A stretch of DNA of 64,000 bases from assembly GCA_902596655.1 (NCBI GenBank), contig CACJUX010000001.1, positions 45,169-109,168 of the forward strand, written 5' to 3'. The notes beneath the pieces were generated by a model that ran no database searches, was not told where the DNA came from, and saw only the letters and a list, made by a program, of their open reading frames with translations. Origin of the DNA: an uncultured SAR116 cluster alpha proteobacterium. Lineage in GTDB: Bacteria > Pseudomonadota > Alphaproteobacteria > Puniceispirillales > Puniceispirillaceae. The position numbers were made by a program, and so were the translations under genes. The first letter of the stretch is position 1. Each line of letters starts with the position of its first letter. Below, piece after piece: positions 55,614 through 64,000 of this stretch.

Positions 55614-56584
55614 GTTACCGGGTCGATCAAATCCTGTCCGGCGGCAAACGCGCAGGCATTTTCCACCACCTTCAGTCCCATTGCCGTGCGGCTCTCGACA
55701 GTTGCCGAACCCAAATGCGGCAAGAGGACGGTGTTACGGGCGCCAAGAATGGCTGGATTGATCTCTGGCTCACCCTGATAAACATCCAATCCAGCGCCGC
55801 CAATGGCTCCTGCATTCAGGGCTGCAACAAGAGCCGCCTCATCAACAATGTCGCCACGGGCGGTGTTAATGACATAGGCACCTTCATGCAGTGCCGCAAG
55901 CGCTTCAGCACCCAAAATCTGAAAGGTATCAGGGCTGGCGGCACAATGCAGGCTGACAAAATCACTACCGGCACACACTTCGGCAACACTACCCATCTGC
56001 AACGCCTTAATATCGTCGACATCATTGACAGGGGAACGGTTGTAAAAACAAATCTGCATGCCAAAGCCAAAATGCGCCCGTCGGGCAACCGCCTTGCCAA
56101 TCCGGCCCATCCCGACAATGCCAAGCCGTTTGCCGGTCATCGCCCTGCCAACCAGATGGGTCGGCCTCCAACCACCCCACTCACCGGCGCGAAGCTCACG
56201 CTCGCCTTCACCGGCACGGCGGCAGAGCATGAGCATCAGCGTCAGGGTCAAATCCGCCGTTGCATCTGTCAGCACACCAGGTGTGTTGCTAACCGGTATC
56301 GTCTGCGTCGCGGCCGCAGCCAGATCAATATGGTTGACCCCAACACCATAATTGGCAATGAGCCGGCAGCGCCCCTTTGCACCGGCTGCGATGATATCGG
56401 AGTCGATTCTGTCAGACACAGTCGGTGCGGCTATATCATGGCTGGCAAACCCCTCAATCAAAGCCGCTTTGTCAAGCGGCGCATCTGATTTATTGAAGGT
56501 CGGTTCAAAATGGGCGCGCAATGCGTTTTCGGCGGCGTCCGGCCACCGGCGCGTCACAAAAATTTTCAGTTTTTCATTTTTCAT
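55610..56584 (-). CDS. D-2-hydroxyacid dehydrogenase (glyoxylate/hydroxypyruvate reductase)
   Basis: A protein of 324 residues. NAD-binding motif LGIVGMGRIGKAVARRA (about 151-167), the substrate-binding Arg in NTARGDIVDE (about 238-247), the Glu in GLDVYQGEPEI and the catalytic His in LLPHLGSAT (about 289). It reduces glyoxylate or hydroxypyruvate, giving glycolate or D-glycerate for the overlapping glycerate 2-kinase gene downstream. The pair with the nearby aceA makes a C2/glyoxylate module. Exact substrate not resolved. Confidence 0.88.
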   Translation of the reverse strand: MKNEKLKIFVTRRWPDAAENALRAHFEPTFNKSDAPLDKAALIEGFASHDIAAPTVSDRIDSDIIAAGAKGRCRLIANYGVGVNHIDLAAAATQTIPVSNTPGVLTDATADLTLTLMLMLCRRAGEGERELRAGEWGGWRPTHLVGRAMTGKRLGIVGMGRIGKAVARRAHFGFGMQICFYNRSPVNDVDDIKALQMGSVAEVCAGSDFVSLHCAASPDTFQILGAEALAALHEGAYVINTARGDIVDEAALVAALNAGAIGGAGLDVYQGEPEINPAILGARNTVLLPHLGSATVESRTAMGLKVVENACAFAAGQDLIDPVT

Positions 56585-56661
56585 AAGATATCAATCCCAA
56601 ATTTTCAACATCAGGTTCAGCTCTTGTAATGACCTAGACAAGCAAGAAGTCGAATAGACAA

Positions 56662-56686
56662 AGGGAGCATCGTCAAAAACGATGCT
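56662..56686 (-). terminator. Intrinsic terminator after the BMP gene
   Basis: A perfect 9-base-pair hairpin, GGAGCATCG (56662-56670) and CGATGCTCC (56678-56686), with a 7-base loop. On the minus strand it is followed by CTTTGTCT, a weak T run; on the plus strand by GCTTTTGTTTT. It lies 25 bases beyond the BMP gene stop. Confidence 0.65.
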
Positions 56687-56711
56687 CCGCTTTTGTTTTC
56701 ATGGCGATAAA

Positions 56712-57806
56712 TCAGCCAGGGATTTTTCCGTTTACACCTTCGACATAATAGTTCATGTCGTTCCAGAGATTACCATCGTGATAGGTCTCTCCAGCCTTAA
56801 GAATAACATTGCCCTGATTGTCGTTGAAAGGACCGGTGAAGATATTGTAGCCACCCTTTATCTTGGCTTCCGCTGCCTCGGCAGCCGCCTTGACCTCAGC
56901 CGGCATGTTCTCAAATTCGGTAAGAGTTAGATAGTCATCAGCCATACCAAGCCAGGTATTGCCAGCCCAATGGTCTGGACCTTCGCCCGTTGACCATGAA
57001 CCATCCATCATCTGCTCGATCTTGGAAATGTAATATGGCGACCAGTTGTTGACCGAACTGAACAACTGCGCCTTCGGTGCAAATGCCTTCATGTCACTTG
57101 ACTGGCCAAAACCATGTACGCCGGCTTTCTCGGCTGTCTGCAGCATTGCAGGGCTATCAGTGTGCTGGGCCAGAATGTCCGCCCCCTCGGCAATATGCAC
57201 CTTGGCAGCATCAGCTTCCTTAACAGGATCATACCAGCTGTTCACCCAGATGATTGACATTTCGGCATCTGGATTAACCGAACGCATGCCAAGTGCGAAG
57301 GCGTTGATGCCCTGAATAACTTCCGGAATCGGAAAAGAAGCAAGATAACCAATCTTGTTACTCTTCGTCATCATACCGGCAACAACACCTTGCACATATC
57401 GGCCCTCATAGAAACGAATATTACCGGTTGCCATGTTACCAGACCGCTTGTAGCCGGTGATGTGCTCAAATTTTACATCAGGAAACTCTTTCGACACCCT
57501 AAGCGTTGGGTCCATATAACCGAATGAGGTGGTGAAGATGATCTTGTTGCCTTGACGCGCCAGTTCACGGATCACGCGCGCGGCATCTGGGCCTTCGGGA
57601 ACATTCTCCACATAGGAGGTCTCGACCTTGTTACCAAAATGCTTATTGACCTCTAGACGGGCCACCTCATGGGCATAGGTCCAGCCATGGTCGCCAGGGT
57701 TCGTAAGATATACAAAACCAACTTTGACTGGGTCTGCGACAGCAGCACTGATGCCGCCAACTAAGGCAAAAGCACTTGCCATCATTGTGGTAAGAAACTT
57801 CTTCAT
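56712..57806 (-). CDS. BMP-family ABC transporter substrate-binding protein
   Basis: A protein of 364 residues. Signal peptide of about 24 residues (MMASAFALVGGISAAVA, cleavage before DPVKV). The BMP/PnrA fold follows: VGFVYLTNPGDHGWTYAHE, IIFTTSFGYMDP, HITGYKRSGNMATGNI and GYLASFPIPEVIQG. It binds a nucleoside or related purine in known relatives. No lipobox Cys is seen at the cleavage site, so it is periplasmic, not a lipoprotein. It is last in the operon with two permeases and an ATPase. Exact ligand unknown. Confidence 0.9.
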   Translation of the reverse strand: MKKFLTTMMASAFALVGGISAAVADPVKVGFVYLTNPGDHGWTYAHEVARLEVNKHFGNKVETSYVENVPEGPDAARVIRELARQGNKIIFTTSFGYMDPTLRVSKEFPDVKFEHITGYKRSGNMATGNIRFYEGRYVQGVVAGMMTKSNKIGYLASFPIPEVIQGINAFALGMRSVNPDAEMSIIWVNSWYDPVKEADAAKVHIAEGADILAQHTDSPAMLQTAEKAGVHGFGQSSDMKAFAPKAQLFSSVNNWSPYYISKIEQMMDGSWSTGEGPDHWAGNTWLGMADDYLTLTEFENMPAEVKAAAEAAEAKIKGGYNIFTGPFNDNQGNVILKAGETYHDGNLWNDMNYYVEGVNGKIPG

Positions 57807-57844
57807 GTGATTATCCTCTCCTTTATCTAGTCACAAAAATACGC

Positions 57845-58759
57845 TTATTTTTCAGTATGAAAAATCCGCCCCAAGCATGCTGGCGAATTGGCCAATGCAA
57901 ATTCCCTGTTACGCGAGATCAACACCAGAACGATGATCGTCGCGAGATAAGGCAGCATCGACAGGAACTGTGATGGAATTGTCCATCCCCGCGCCTGTCC
58001 GGCAAGCTGCATAATGGTGATGCCACCAAAGACAAAGGCACCACCCAACACCCTCCAAGGCCGCCATGATGCAAAGACAACAAGCGCCAGGGCGATCCAG
58101 CCACGCCCAGCGGTCATTCCCTCCGCCCAGTGCGGCGTTAACACTAGCGGCAGATATGCACCACCAAGACCTGCCATCATGCCACCAAATATGACCGCCA
58201 GCAAGCGTACACCAAGAACCGAATAGCCAAGAGCATGCGCGCTGTCGTGATTGTCACCAACAGCCCTAATGATCAGACCGATGCGGGTTGCGTTCAGCAC
58301 CCATGCGCACAAACCAACCATGATCACAGCAATATAAAACATGATGTCATGCTGAAACATTACTATCCCGAAAAAGGGAATTTCGGCAAGTAGCGGTATA
58401 TTTATCTGCGGCAACCCGTCAATGGCCTGCCCCACCAATGGCGCCCCAATAAGACCGGACAACCCTGTTCCAAAGATTGTCAAGGCAAGCCCGGTAGCCA
58501 CCTGGTTAGTTGCCAGACCTAGAGCAAAAAAGGCAAAAATACCAGCCGTAATTGCCCCAGCAAATGCACCGGCAAACATTCCTAAAACCGGACTGCCAGT
58601 TCCCATGGCAACGGCAAAGGCGAATACGGCGCCCATCAGCATCATGCCCTCGACACCAAGATTCAAAACACCGCTACGCTCAGCAATCAACTCACCGGAT
58701 GCGGCAAAGATCAAAGGTACCGAGGTCAGGATCACAGTTAGAATTAGCTGTTCCATCAA
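57845..58759 (-). CDS. ABC transporter permease (nucleoside/BMP type, YufQ-like)
   Basis: A protein of 304 residues with about eight to ten hydrophobic spans. Conserved segments are AASGELIAERSGVLNLGVEGMM (about 20-41, split here as GELIAERSG and LNLGVEGMMLMGA), ATNQVATGLALTIFGTGLSG and LGVRLLAVIFGGMMAGLGGA. These match the second BPD-transp-2 permease of guanosine/inosine importers. It starts 2 bases after the end of the preceding permease gene. Together with that protein it forms the membrane channel. Confidence 0.9.
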   Translation of the reverse strand: MMEQLILTVILTSVPLIFAASGELIAERSGVLNLGVEGMMLMGAVFAFAVAMGTGSPVLGMFAGAFAGAITAGIFAFFALGLATNQVATGLALTIFGTGLSGLIGAPLVGQAIDGLPQINIPLLAEIPFFGIVMFQHDIMFYIAVIMVGLCAWVLNATRIGLIIRAVGDNHDSAHALGYSVLGVRLLAVIFGGMMAGLGGAYLPLVLTPHWAEGMTAGRGWIALALVVFASWRPWRVLGGAFVFGGITIMQLAGQARGWTIPSQFLSMLPYLATIIVLVLISRNREFALANSPACLGRIFHTEK

Positions 58760-58761
58760 TG

Positions 58762-59865
58762 CTACCCTCCAGTCTGTTTTGCTTTCGCAGACCGCGGAAG
58801 CCTGATCTCTACATGAAAACGGTTGAAGGTCTCGCCCGCCAGTAGCATGAACAGCAGGATACCCTTGAAAACACCTGTCACAACTTTCGGCATACCAAGC
58901 GCAATCTGCGCCGAATCACCACCAAGCTCTGCCAGCGCGACAACAAGACCAGCGCCAATCACCGCCAATGGATTCAGCCGTGCCAGAAAGGCCACAATGA
59001 TCGCGGTGAACCCATAGCCAAAGGAGATATCGGGCTGTAGCTGGCCTATATTCGCCGAGACCTCGACCATGCCAGCAACACCTGCCGCCGCACCCGAAAT
59101 GCCAAGCACCATGACCGTCACAAAAGCGGGGCTGCACCCGGCAAAACGACCTGCGCGCGGCGCGAATCCCATCACCTTAACTTGAAAACCGACCAGCATG
59201 CGGGCAAGCACGACCCATGCCCCCAGCGCCAACATTAAGGCGCCCACGACTCCCCAATGCAACTGACCAAGATAGCCTATTCCGGGAAATTCTATCCGGG
59301 AGATCAGCGCCGCGTCCTCGTACATTTTTGTCAACGGAAAGCCAAAGGACATAGGATCACGCCATGGGCCACGGACAATCCAGTCAATGAACAATGCGGC
59401 GACATAAGTCAGCATGAGGGAAACAAGAATTTCGTTGGTATTGAAACGTGTCTTCAGCAGAGCTGGAATCATTGCCCACAACAACCCACCAAGCGCTCCG
59501 GCAAAGACCATCAGCGGCATCATCGCCCAACCGGGCAGGTCGGAAAAAGTGAGTGCCACATAGCCAGAGAACACCGCGCCCAAAATGAGTTGGCCCTCGG
59601 CTCCAATATTCCAAACATTCGCCCGATAACAGAAAACCAGACCGCTGGCGATGATGATCAGCGGGCAGGCCTTGACAAACAGATTGGCGACCTGATCAGG
59701 TCGCGATACCGGCGCAACGAAGAACTGATACAAAGCCTGCAGAGGATCATAACCCAAAGTGGCAAAGATGATTGCACCAACAACAAGGGTCAGCGTAATC
59801 GCAATGACCGGTGTCATCACCGTCAGCGCAAGCGAGATATCCTTTCGGGGGACAAGAGAGATCAT
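58762..59865 (-). CDS. ABC transporter permease (nucleoside/BMP type, YufP-like)
   Basis: A protein of 367 residues with about nine hydrophobic spans after a short leader. Conserved segments: ANVWNIGAEGQLILGAVFSG (about 86), LLKTRFNTNEILVSLMLTY, GLVVALAELGG near the end. These match the larger permease of the BMP-dependent nucleoside importer. The start overlaps the ATPase stop by 4 bases; its own end precedes the next permease by 2 bases. Confidence 0.9.
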   Translation of the reverse strand: MISLVPRKDISLALTVMTPVIAITLTLVVGAIIFATLGYDPLQALYQFFVAPVSRPDQVANLFVKACPLIIIASGLVFCYRANVWNIGAEGQLILGAVFSGYVALTFSDLPGWAMMPLMVFAGALGGLLWAMIPALLKTRFNTNEILVSLMLTYVAALFIDWIVRGPWRDPMSFGFPLTKMYEDAALISRIEFPGIGYLGQLHWGVVGALMLALGAWVVLARMLVGFQVKVMGFAPRAGRFAGCSPAFVTVMVLGISGAAAGVAGMVEVSANIGQLQPDISFGYGFTAIIVAFLARLNPLAVIGAGLVVALAELGGDSAQIALGMPKVVTGVFKGILLFMLLAGETFNRFHVEIRLPRSAKAKQTGG

Positions 59866-61454
59866 GTCTCTAACGCCTCGCTTGCGGCACTGCCTCCCAT
59901 TAGCAGACCAACCTTTTCCGCTGTCAAGTCGGTTGCATCTATTGCCGCAGACAGATGCCCGTCATACAGCACGGCAATCCGATGCGCGATCATGAAAACC
60001 TCCTCAAGATCCTGCGAAATCATCACCACTGCCGATCCCTTTCCGGCAAGGTCCAGCATCGCCGCACGGATAAACATCGCCGCGCCAACATCAACGCCCC
60101 AAGTGGGTTGCGAGACGATCAGAACACTCGGAGATTTGGCAATTTCCCGGCCAACGACAAATTTCTGCAGATTGCCCCCTGACAGCGCTGAGGCTAGCGG
60201 ATTCTCATTTGGGAGCCTAACGTCAAAGGCCGTCGCCACATCAGCCGCTGCGTGGCGCATTGCATCATCGTTAATGACACCATTTTTTACTGCGCCGGCA
60301 AGTGAATGACTGGTCAGCAGATTGTTGTAGGCGAGCGACATTGCCGGCACCGCGCCGTGGCCATTACGTTCTTCCGGAATAAAACCGATGCCGGCATTGC
60401 GGCGTAGCGCTGGGCCGGCATGGGAGATGTCTATGCCTTCGAGAGAAATGACGCCATTGCTCTTGCCGCGCCATTCGCCGATCAGCGCTTCCATCAACTC
60501 ATCCTGACCATTGCCGGCAATACCGGCTATCCCCAGAATTTCACCGCGCCTCGCCTTTAGGCTAATGTCCCGAAGTGGCGTTCCAAACTGCGTTGGGCGG
60601 GGACGTGAAAGATTGCTGATCTCCAGCAGGATGTCACCATCGGCAGGTGGCGTCTCGCGAGCGACATAGCCAACCGTTTCGCCAACCATCATCTCGGCCA
60701 ACTGCCGCGCCGACCGTGTATCGGTATCAACCGTCCCAACATTTATACCGCGCCGCAGAACCGTTGCCCGCGAAGACAGGGCACGAATTTCATCAAGCTT
60801 GTGAGAGATAAAAAGAATGGCCATACCCGAATCTGAAAAACGTCGCAAAACCTCGAAAAGCTGTTCTGCCTCCTGAGGCGTGAGCACAGATGTTGGCTCA
60901 TCCATAATCAGCAGTGATGGGTTCTGCAACAAGCAACGCATGATTTCGACACGCTGCTGCTGGCCAACAGACAGATTATGCACCCGCGCATCCGGATCAA
61001 CGCCGATGCCATATTCGCCAGATATTCTTCGCACACGGTCAGAAAGACTGGCTAGTGGCTCACCTCCCGGCAGCGCCAACTGGATATTCTCGGCAACGGT
61101 TAGGGCCTGAAACAGTGAGAAATGTTGAAACACCATGCCGATGCCCATGTCACGCGCTTGTTGGGGTCCAGTGATCGTGACAGGATCACCCCGCCATTCA
61201 AAAACACCAGCGTCTGGCTGAATCAAACCATAGACCAACTTCACAAAGGTTGATTTTCCCGCGCCGTTTTCCCCAAGCAAGGCGTGTATTTCCCCTTCAT
61301 AAATGGAAAAGGAGACATCATCATTTGCGGTAAAATCGTTAAAGCGCTTTATAATTCCCGAGGCATTCAACAGCGGCATATGATGTGCCGATGGTGCGAC
61401 AACTGTCTTTTTACCACTATCTTTTGATGTATTTGCGCGCGGTCTGGCTTTCAT
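59862..61454 (-). CDS. ABC transporter ATP-binding protein with two ATPase domains (YufO-like)
   Basis: A protein of 530 residues. The first ATPase (about 30-260) has Walker A LLGENGAGKSTFVKL, signature LSVGQQQRVEIMRC, Walker B LLIMDEPTS. The second (about 285-520) has GIAGNGQDELMEAL in place of a full Walker A, and LSGGNLQKFVVGREI, VLIVSQPTWGVD. This is the tandem, degenerate second-site pattern of nucleoside/sugar importers. It is first in the operon; the long basic leader (MKARPRANTSKDSGKK) is unusual, and a later start is possible. Confidence 0.92.
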   Translation of the reverse strand: MKARPRANTSKDSGKKTVVAPSAHHMPLLNASGIIKRFNDFTANDDVSFSIYEGEIHALLGENGAGKSTFVKLVYGLIQPDAGVFEWRGDPVTITGPQQARDMGIGMVFQHFSLFQALTVAENIQLALPGGEPLASLSDRVRRISGEYGIGVDPDARVHNLSVGQQQRVEIMRCLLQNPSLLIMDEPTSVLTPQEAEQLFEVLRRFSDSGMAILFISHKLDEIRALSSRATVLRRGINVGTVDTDTRSARQLAEMMVGETVGYVARETPPADGDILLEISNLSRPRPTQFGTPLRDISLKARRGEILGIAGIAGNGQDELMEALIGEWRGKSNGVISLEGIDISHAGPALRRNAGIGFIPEERNGHGAVPAMSLAYNNLLTSHSLAGAVKNGVINDDAMRHAAADVATAFDVRLPNENPLASALSGGNLQKFVVGREIAKSPSVLIVSQPTWGVDVGAAMFIRAAMLDLAGKGSAVVMISQDLEEVFMIAHRIAVLYDGHLSAAIDATDLTAEKVGLLMGGSAASEALET

Positions 61455-61630
61455 AAACGCCTCTAATGGGTGGGGAGCGATTAGCGGCCACTATCCGCAA
61501 ATTATCCACTGAGGATAACGGCATTATTGCGGCGATGTAAAGGAAATGACGCAGCTCAAAAGCAACATCAAAAGTAATTTGATCATCGTATCGGACGATT
61601 TTAGTTCAATTCCAATCCCCACAAAAGAAA

Positions 61631-61655
61631 GGCCGGCATCTCTTCGATGCCGGCC
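61631..61655 (-). terminator. Intrinsic terminator of glnK-amtB
   Basis: A perfect 10-base-pair hairpin, GGCCGGCATC (61631-61640) and GATGCCGGCC (61646-61655), with a 5-base loop; on the minus strand it is followed by TTTCTTTTGT. It lies 36 bases beyond the amtB stop. Confidence 0.85.
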
Positions 61656-61690
61656 CGAGTCAAACGACTTTTAGCAACATTCAACGTTCG

Positions 61691-63028
61691 TCAAACCTGC
61701 TTGGAGAAATCTGGATACGACTCCATGCCAAGCTCGGCCTTGTCGAGACCTTCAAGCTCCTCTTCTTCTGAGACGCGGATGCCAAGAATTAAATTGATTA
61801 CCGTCCAGACAACCCAAGAAATGGCAAAAGTGAAAGCTCCAACAATCGCAATACTGATAATTTGCGTCCCAAAATTAGCGTCACTGTTGGTCAGTGGAAC
61901 AGCAAGTGTGCCCCAAATACCTGCAATGAGGTGCACTGGGATTGCTCCGACAACATCATCGATTTTCATTTTATCCAGCATTGGTACAGAGAAGACAACA
62001 ATCAAGCCTCCAACACCGCCGATGAGTGTTGCAACGCCTAGACTTGGTGTAAGCGGCTCAGCCGTGATTGAAACCAATCCTGCAAGTGCCCCATTAAGCA
62101 CCATCGTCAAGTCCACTTTCTTGTAAAAAATTTGGGTAAGCACTGCTGCTGCAAGTGAACCACCTGCCGCCGCTGCATTTGTGTTGGCAAAGATCCTTGA
62201 AACATCTGCGACGTCGCTTACAGTGCCCATTGCGAGCTGCGAGCCACCATTAAAGCCGAACCACCCAAGCCACAGGATGAAAGTACCCAGTGTCGCGAGA
62301 GGCAGATTGGCACCCGGCATTGGAACGACGCGGCCGTCTTTGTATTTCCCGGCCCGTGCGCCAAGAACCAAAGCACCAGCCAGCGCCGCCCAACCACCTA
62401 CCGAGTGAACAACAGTCGACCCGGCAAAATCAAGGAAACCCATTTCATCAAGAAATCCACCGCCCCACTTCCAACTGGCTTGCAACGGATAAATAAACGC
62501 CGTCAGGATCAAAGTGAAAAGAAGGAATGGCCAAAGTTTGATGCGCTCAGCAAGAGTGCCCGAGACTATCGATGCGGTCGCTGCACAAAACATCAATTGG
62601 AAAAAGTAGTCAGATGCAGTGGATGCATACGCGATGTCATCAGCGGCCTCAGGAGCAACACCAACTGCCTCCATTACAGCCACTGCGGGAAACAGCGCTG
62701 AAAATACGCCATCTATAGACCAGTCGCCCAGTGGATACATTAAATTGTAGCCGATTAGATAATAACCGATCGCTGCGGTTGAAAATAACGCCATATTTTT
62801 AGTCAACTGCATGGTCGTATTTTTGGCTCTAACAAGTCCTGCTTCCAGCATGCAGAAACCGCATGCCATAAACATCACGAGAAAGCCGGCCATTAGAAAC
62901 AGCACAGAATTGAGGATGAACACACCGTGTTCAGGAACCTCCTGCGCAAAAGCGGGGGTCGCAGCGAAGGCTGCCAGAGCAGCGGCAGCACCTACGAGTG
63001 ATAATTTTGAATAGAAACTATTTAACAT
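61691..63028 (-). CDS. amtB: Ammonium transporter
   Basis: A protein of 445 residues. A cleavable signal peptide of about 28 residues (AAALAAFAATPAFA) precedes 11 spans. Family features seen: FLMAGFLVMFMACGFCMLEAG, DFAGSTVVHSVGGWAALAGA with the first pore His, and VPVHLIAGIWGTLAVP-like segment (IPVHLIAGIWGTLAV) with the second pore His. It carries ammonium/ammonia and is inhibited by the GlnK T-loop. It is 22 bases downstream of glnK, the usual operon. A terminator follows. Confidence 0.95.
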   Translation of the reverse strand: MLNSFYSKLSLVGAAAALAAFAATPAFAQEVPEHGVFILNSVLFLMAGFLVMFMACGFCMLEAGLVRAKNTTMQLTKNMALFSTAAIGYYLIGYNLMYPLGDWSIDGVFSALFPAVAVMEAVGVAPEAADDIAYASTASDYFFQLMFCAATASIVSGTLAERIKLWPFLLFTLILTAFIYPLQASWKWGGGFLDEMGFLDFAGSTVVHSVGGWAALAGALVLGARAGKYKDGRVVPMPGANLPLATLGTFILWLGWFGFNGGSQLAMGTVSDVADVSRIFANTNAAAAGGSLAAAVLTQIFYKKVDLTMVLNGALAGLVSITAEPLTPSLGVATLIGGVGGLIVVFSVPMLDKMKIDDVVGAIPVHLIAGIWGTLAVPLTNSDANFGTQIISIAIVGAFTFAISWVVWTVINLILGIRVSEEEELEGLDKAELGMESYPDFSKQV

Positions 63029-63049
63029 TGTGAATAACTCCGTGTCGTC

Positions 63050-63388
63050 TTAGAGCGCGTCTGCGCCAGTTTCGCCTGTGCGAATGCGGGTTGCCGAACT
63101 TAGATCGAATGTGAAAATCTTACCGTCACCAATTTTACCGGACTCGCTGGCAATTTTGATGGTTTCGACAACCTTGTCGGCCATTTTCGCATCTACTGCG
63201 ACTTCGATTTTGACCTTAGGCAGAAAATGAACCGTATATTCGGCACCACGATACGTCTCAGTTTTACCCTTTTGGCGTCCGTAGCCTTGCACTTCCGACG
63301 TAGTAAGCCCTTCAATACCAATGCCCACCAACGCCTCATGCACCGCGGTCAATCGCCCCGGTTGTATGATTGCAACTATATATTTCAT
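63050..63388 (-). CDS. glnK: PII-family nitrogen regulatory protein
   Basis: A protein of 112 residues from ATG 63388; the frame is open further but the family starts MKYIVAIIQPGRL. The T-loop is GYGRQKGKTETYRGAEYTV, with the uridylylation Tyr in YRGAEY, and the ending GKIGDGKIFTFDL and TRIRTGETG gives the B and C loops. It controls AmtB and, through GlnE, glutamine synthetase by sensing 2-oxoglutarate and ATP/ADP. GGAATAACT precedes the start. Confidence 0.95.
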   Translation of the reverse strand: MKYIVAIIQPGRLTAVHEALVGIGIEGLTTSEVQGYGRQKGKTETYRGAEYTVHFLPKVKIEVAVDAKMADKVVETIKIASESGKIGDGKIFTFDLSSATRIRTGETGADAL

Positions 63389-64000
63389 AGTTATTCCTTT
63401 CTTATCGACCCCTCCTGCGCCCGTGCCTCTGGGCAACTTGAAAACGTAGATGACTTTCAGCGTAAGCCGAGGCGTCATCAAACCTAACTTTTGGAGCCTT
63501 ACCTTCATTAACAACTTGCCGTGTTTTGAAATTCTGCTAAATTTGCATTCATGCGATGCAATATTTGCACATCCCTTTCTGTAATCATTACCCAACTTTA
63601 AAAAGACCTTTTTTTCATGCGCTTCATGGCCAATCTAAAGTTCATCGACACTGCATGACCGGTCGGTCTATCCTGAGCCGTATCGCTCGGTGGCTGGGAG
63701 CTATAAATAGCGGCGCGTCAGTTATTCGGCGGGGCTGGCACAGTTCGGCGTTGAAACGTGTTGTGCTTGCGCCTGATGCGCGCACGGCGTTACACCATTG
63801 TCATGAGCTTCAGGATGACTTTGGTATCGTTCTATTAGATGGGTTGATGCTGATTGTAGAGGATTATGGCGATTCTGCGGGGCGGTGACTGTGCCAGTTT
63901 CGAGGTTGGTGTCGCAAACGGGCATTGTTTTCAGAACTAAAGCACCGGATCTATTGTGCTGATCAAAATCGGCATCAATGGCGAGGACGATACCGCACAT
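63389..64000. other. Region upstream of glnK, no certain gene
   Basis: 612 bases. The part nearest glnK (63389-63600) is AT-rich and likely the promoter. Further right, a plus-strand frame (63658-63888, starting MTGRSILSRIARWLG) and an opposing frame (63722 to the edge) are both open; neither shows a family or a good ribosome site. One may be real, the other its shadow. Confidence 0.4.
63544..63560. promoter_or_regulatory. NtrC-like palindrome upstream of glnK
   Basis: TGCA, 9 bases, TGCA (63544-63560): TGCATTCATGCGATGCA. The spacing equals that of NtrC sites (TGCA-N9-TGCA), though the inner bases do not match the usual CC/GG. A further TGCA lies at 63566-63569. It is about 155 bases before the glnK start. 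No convincing sigma-54 promoter was seen between. Confidence 0.4.

Noticed and set aside
63722..64000. Minus-strand open frame at the right edge
   Set aside because: No family recognised, composition rich in His/Gln/Pro as in shadow frames; a partial gene cannot be excluded.

Overview
The window looks like a chromosome segment of a marine alphaproteobacterium, most like the SAR116 clade (Candidatus Puniceispirillum relatives). This rests on the core genes of the right half: guaA, rsmB, guaB, rlmE, glnE, a DUF1489 gene, mgtE, a ScfR/RamB-type regulator divergent from aceA, and glnK-amtB. The assignment comes from gene families and order, not from a database search. The right half (about 36.5-64 kb) is visibly richer in G+C than the AT-rich left half.

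Region 1 (1-22.4 kb, all minus strand) is a surface-glycan locus. Read in the direction of transcription it starts with a Wzz-like chain-length protein and an O-antigen ligase/polymerase. Next come a UDP-sulfoquinovose synthase (sqdB), a CapD/LegB-type nucleotide-sugar dehydratase, a hexapeptide acyltransferase, a Gfo/Idh oxidoreductase, a DegT-type aminotransferase and a UDP-GlcNAc 2-epimerase. A broken RmlB-like dehydratase, a methyltransferase, an asparagine-synthase-type amidotransferase and a GT4 glycosyltransferase follow. The end holds a NeuB-type nonulosonate synthase fused to a cupin, a CMP-sugar synthetase, a polysaccharide deacetylase, a formyltransferase-like protein and a partial FAD oxidoreductase. 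Together they suggest an acidic glycan with an amino-sugar and a sialic-acid-like residue, made as CMP-activated sugar.

Region 2 (22.4-29.6 kb) holds a DUF218 membrane protein, a CMAH-like metallo-beta-lactamase-fold protein, an unknown 63-residue protein, an SGNH hydrolase, and a decaying carbamoyltransferase / DUF5989 / SxtJ-like cluster in which only the tiny DUF5989 gene is intact.

Region 3 (29.65-36.50 kb) is a compact mobile element integrated in the last codons of guaA. A 9-bp core repeat is found at both ends, the distal copy still spells the final codons and stop of a guaA gene, and repeated TGTGCAAC/TGTGTAAC motifs lie just inside each end. It encodes a large tyrosine recombinase next to guaA, a second minimal tyrosine recombinase, an HUH-endonuclease-like protein, an H-NS-like oligomerisation-domain protein with no DNA-binding domain, small unknown proteins, and cargo made of a coiled-coil protein coupled to an OafA-type acyltransferase.

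Region 4 (36.5-64 kb) is the conserved chromosome: GMP synthesis (guaA, guaB), RNA methylation (rsmB, rlmE), a MATE exporter, glnE, an MFS transporter, a secreted nuclease, mgtE, glyoxylate and C2 metabolism (scfR-like regulator, aceA, glycerate 2-kinase, 2-hydroxyacid dehydrogenase), a BMP-family nucleoside ABC importer, and glnK-amtB. No rRNA, tRNA or CRISPR array was seen.
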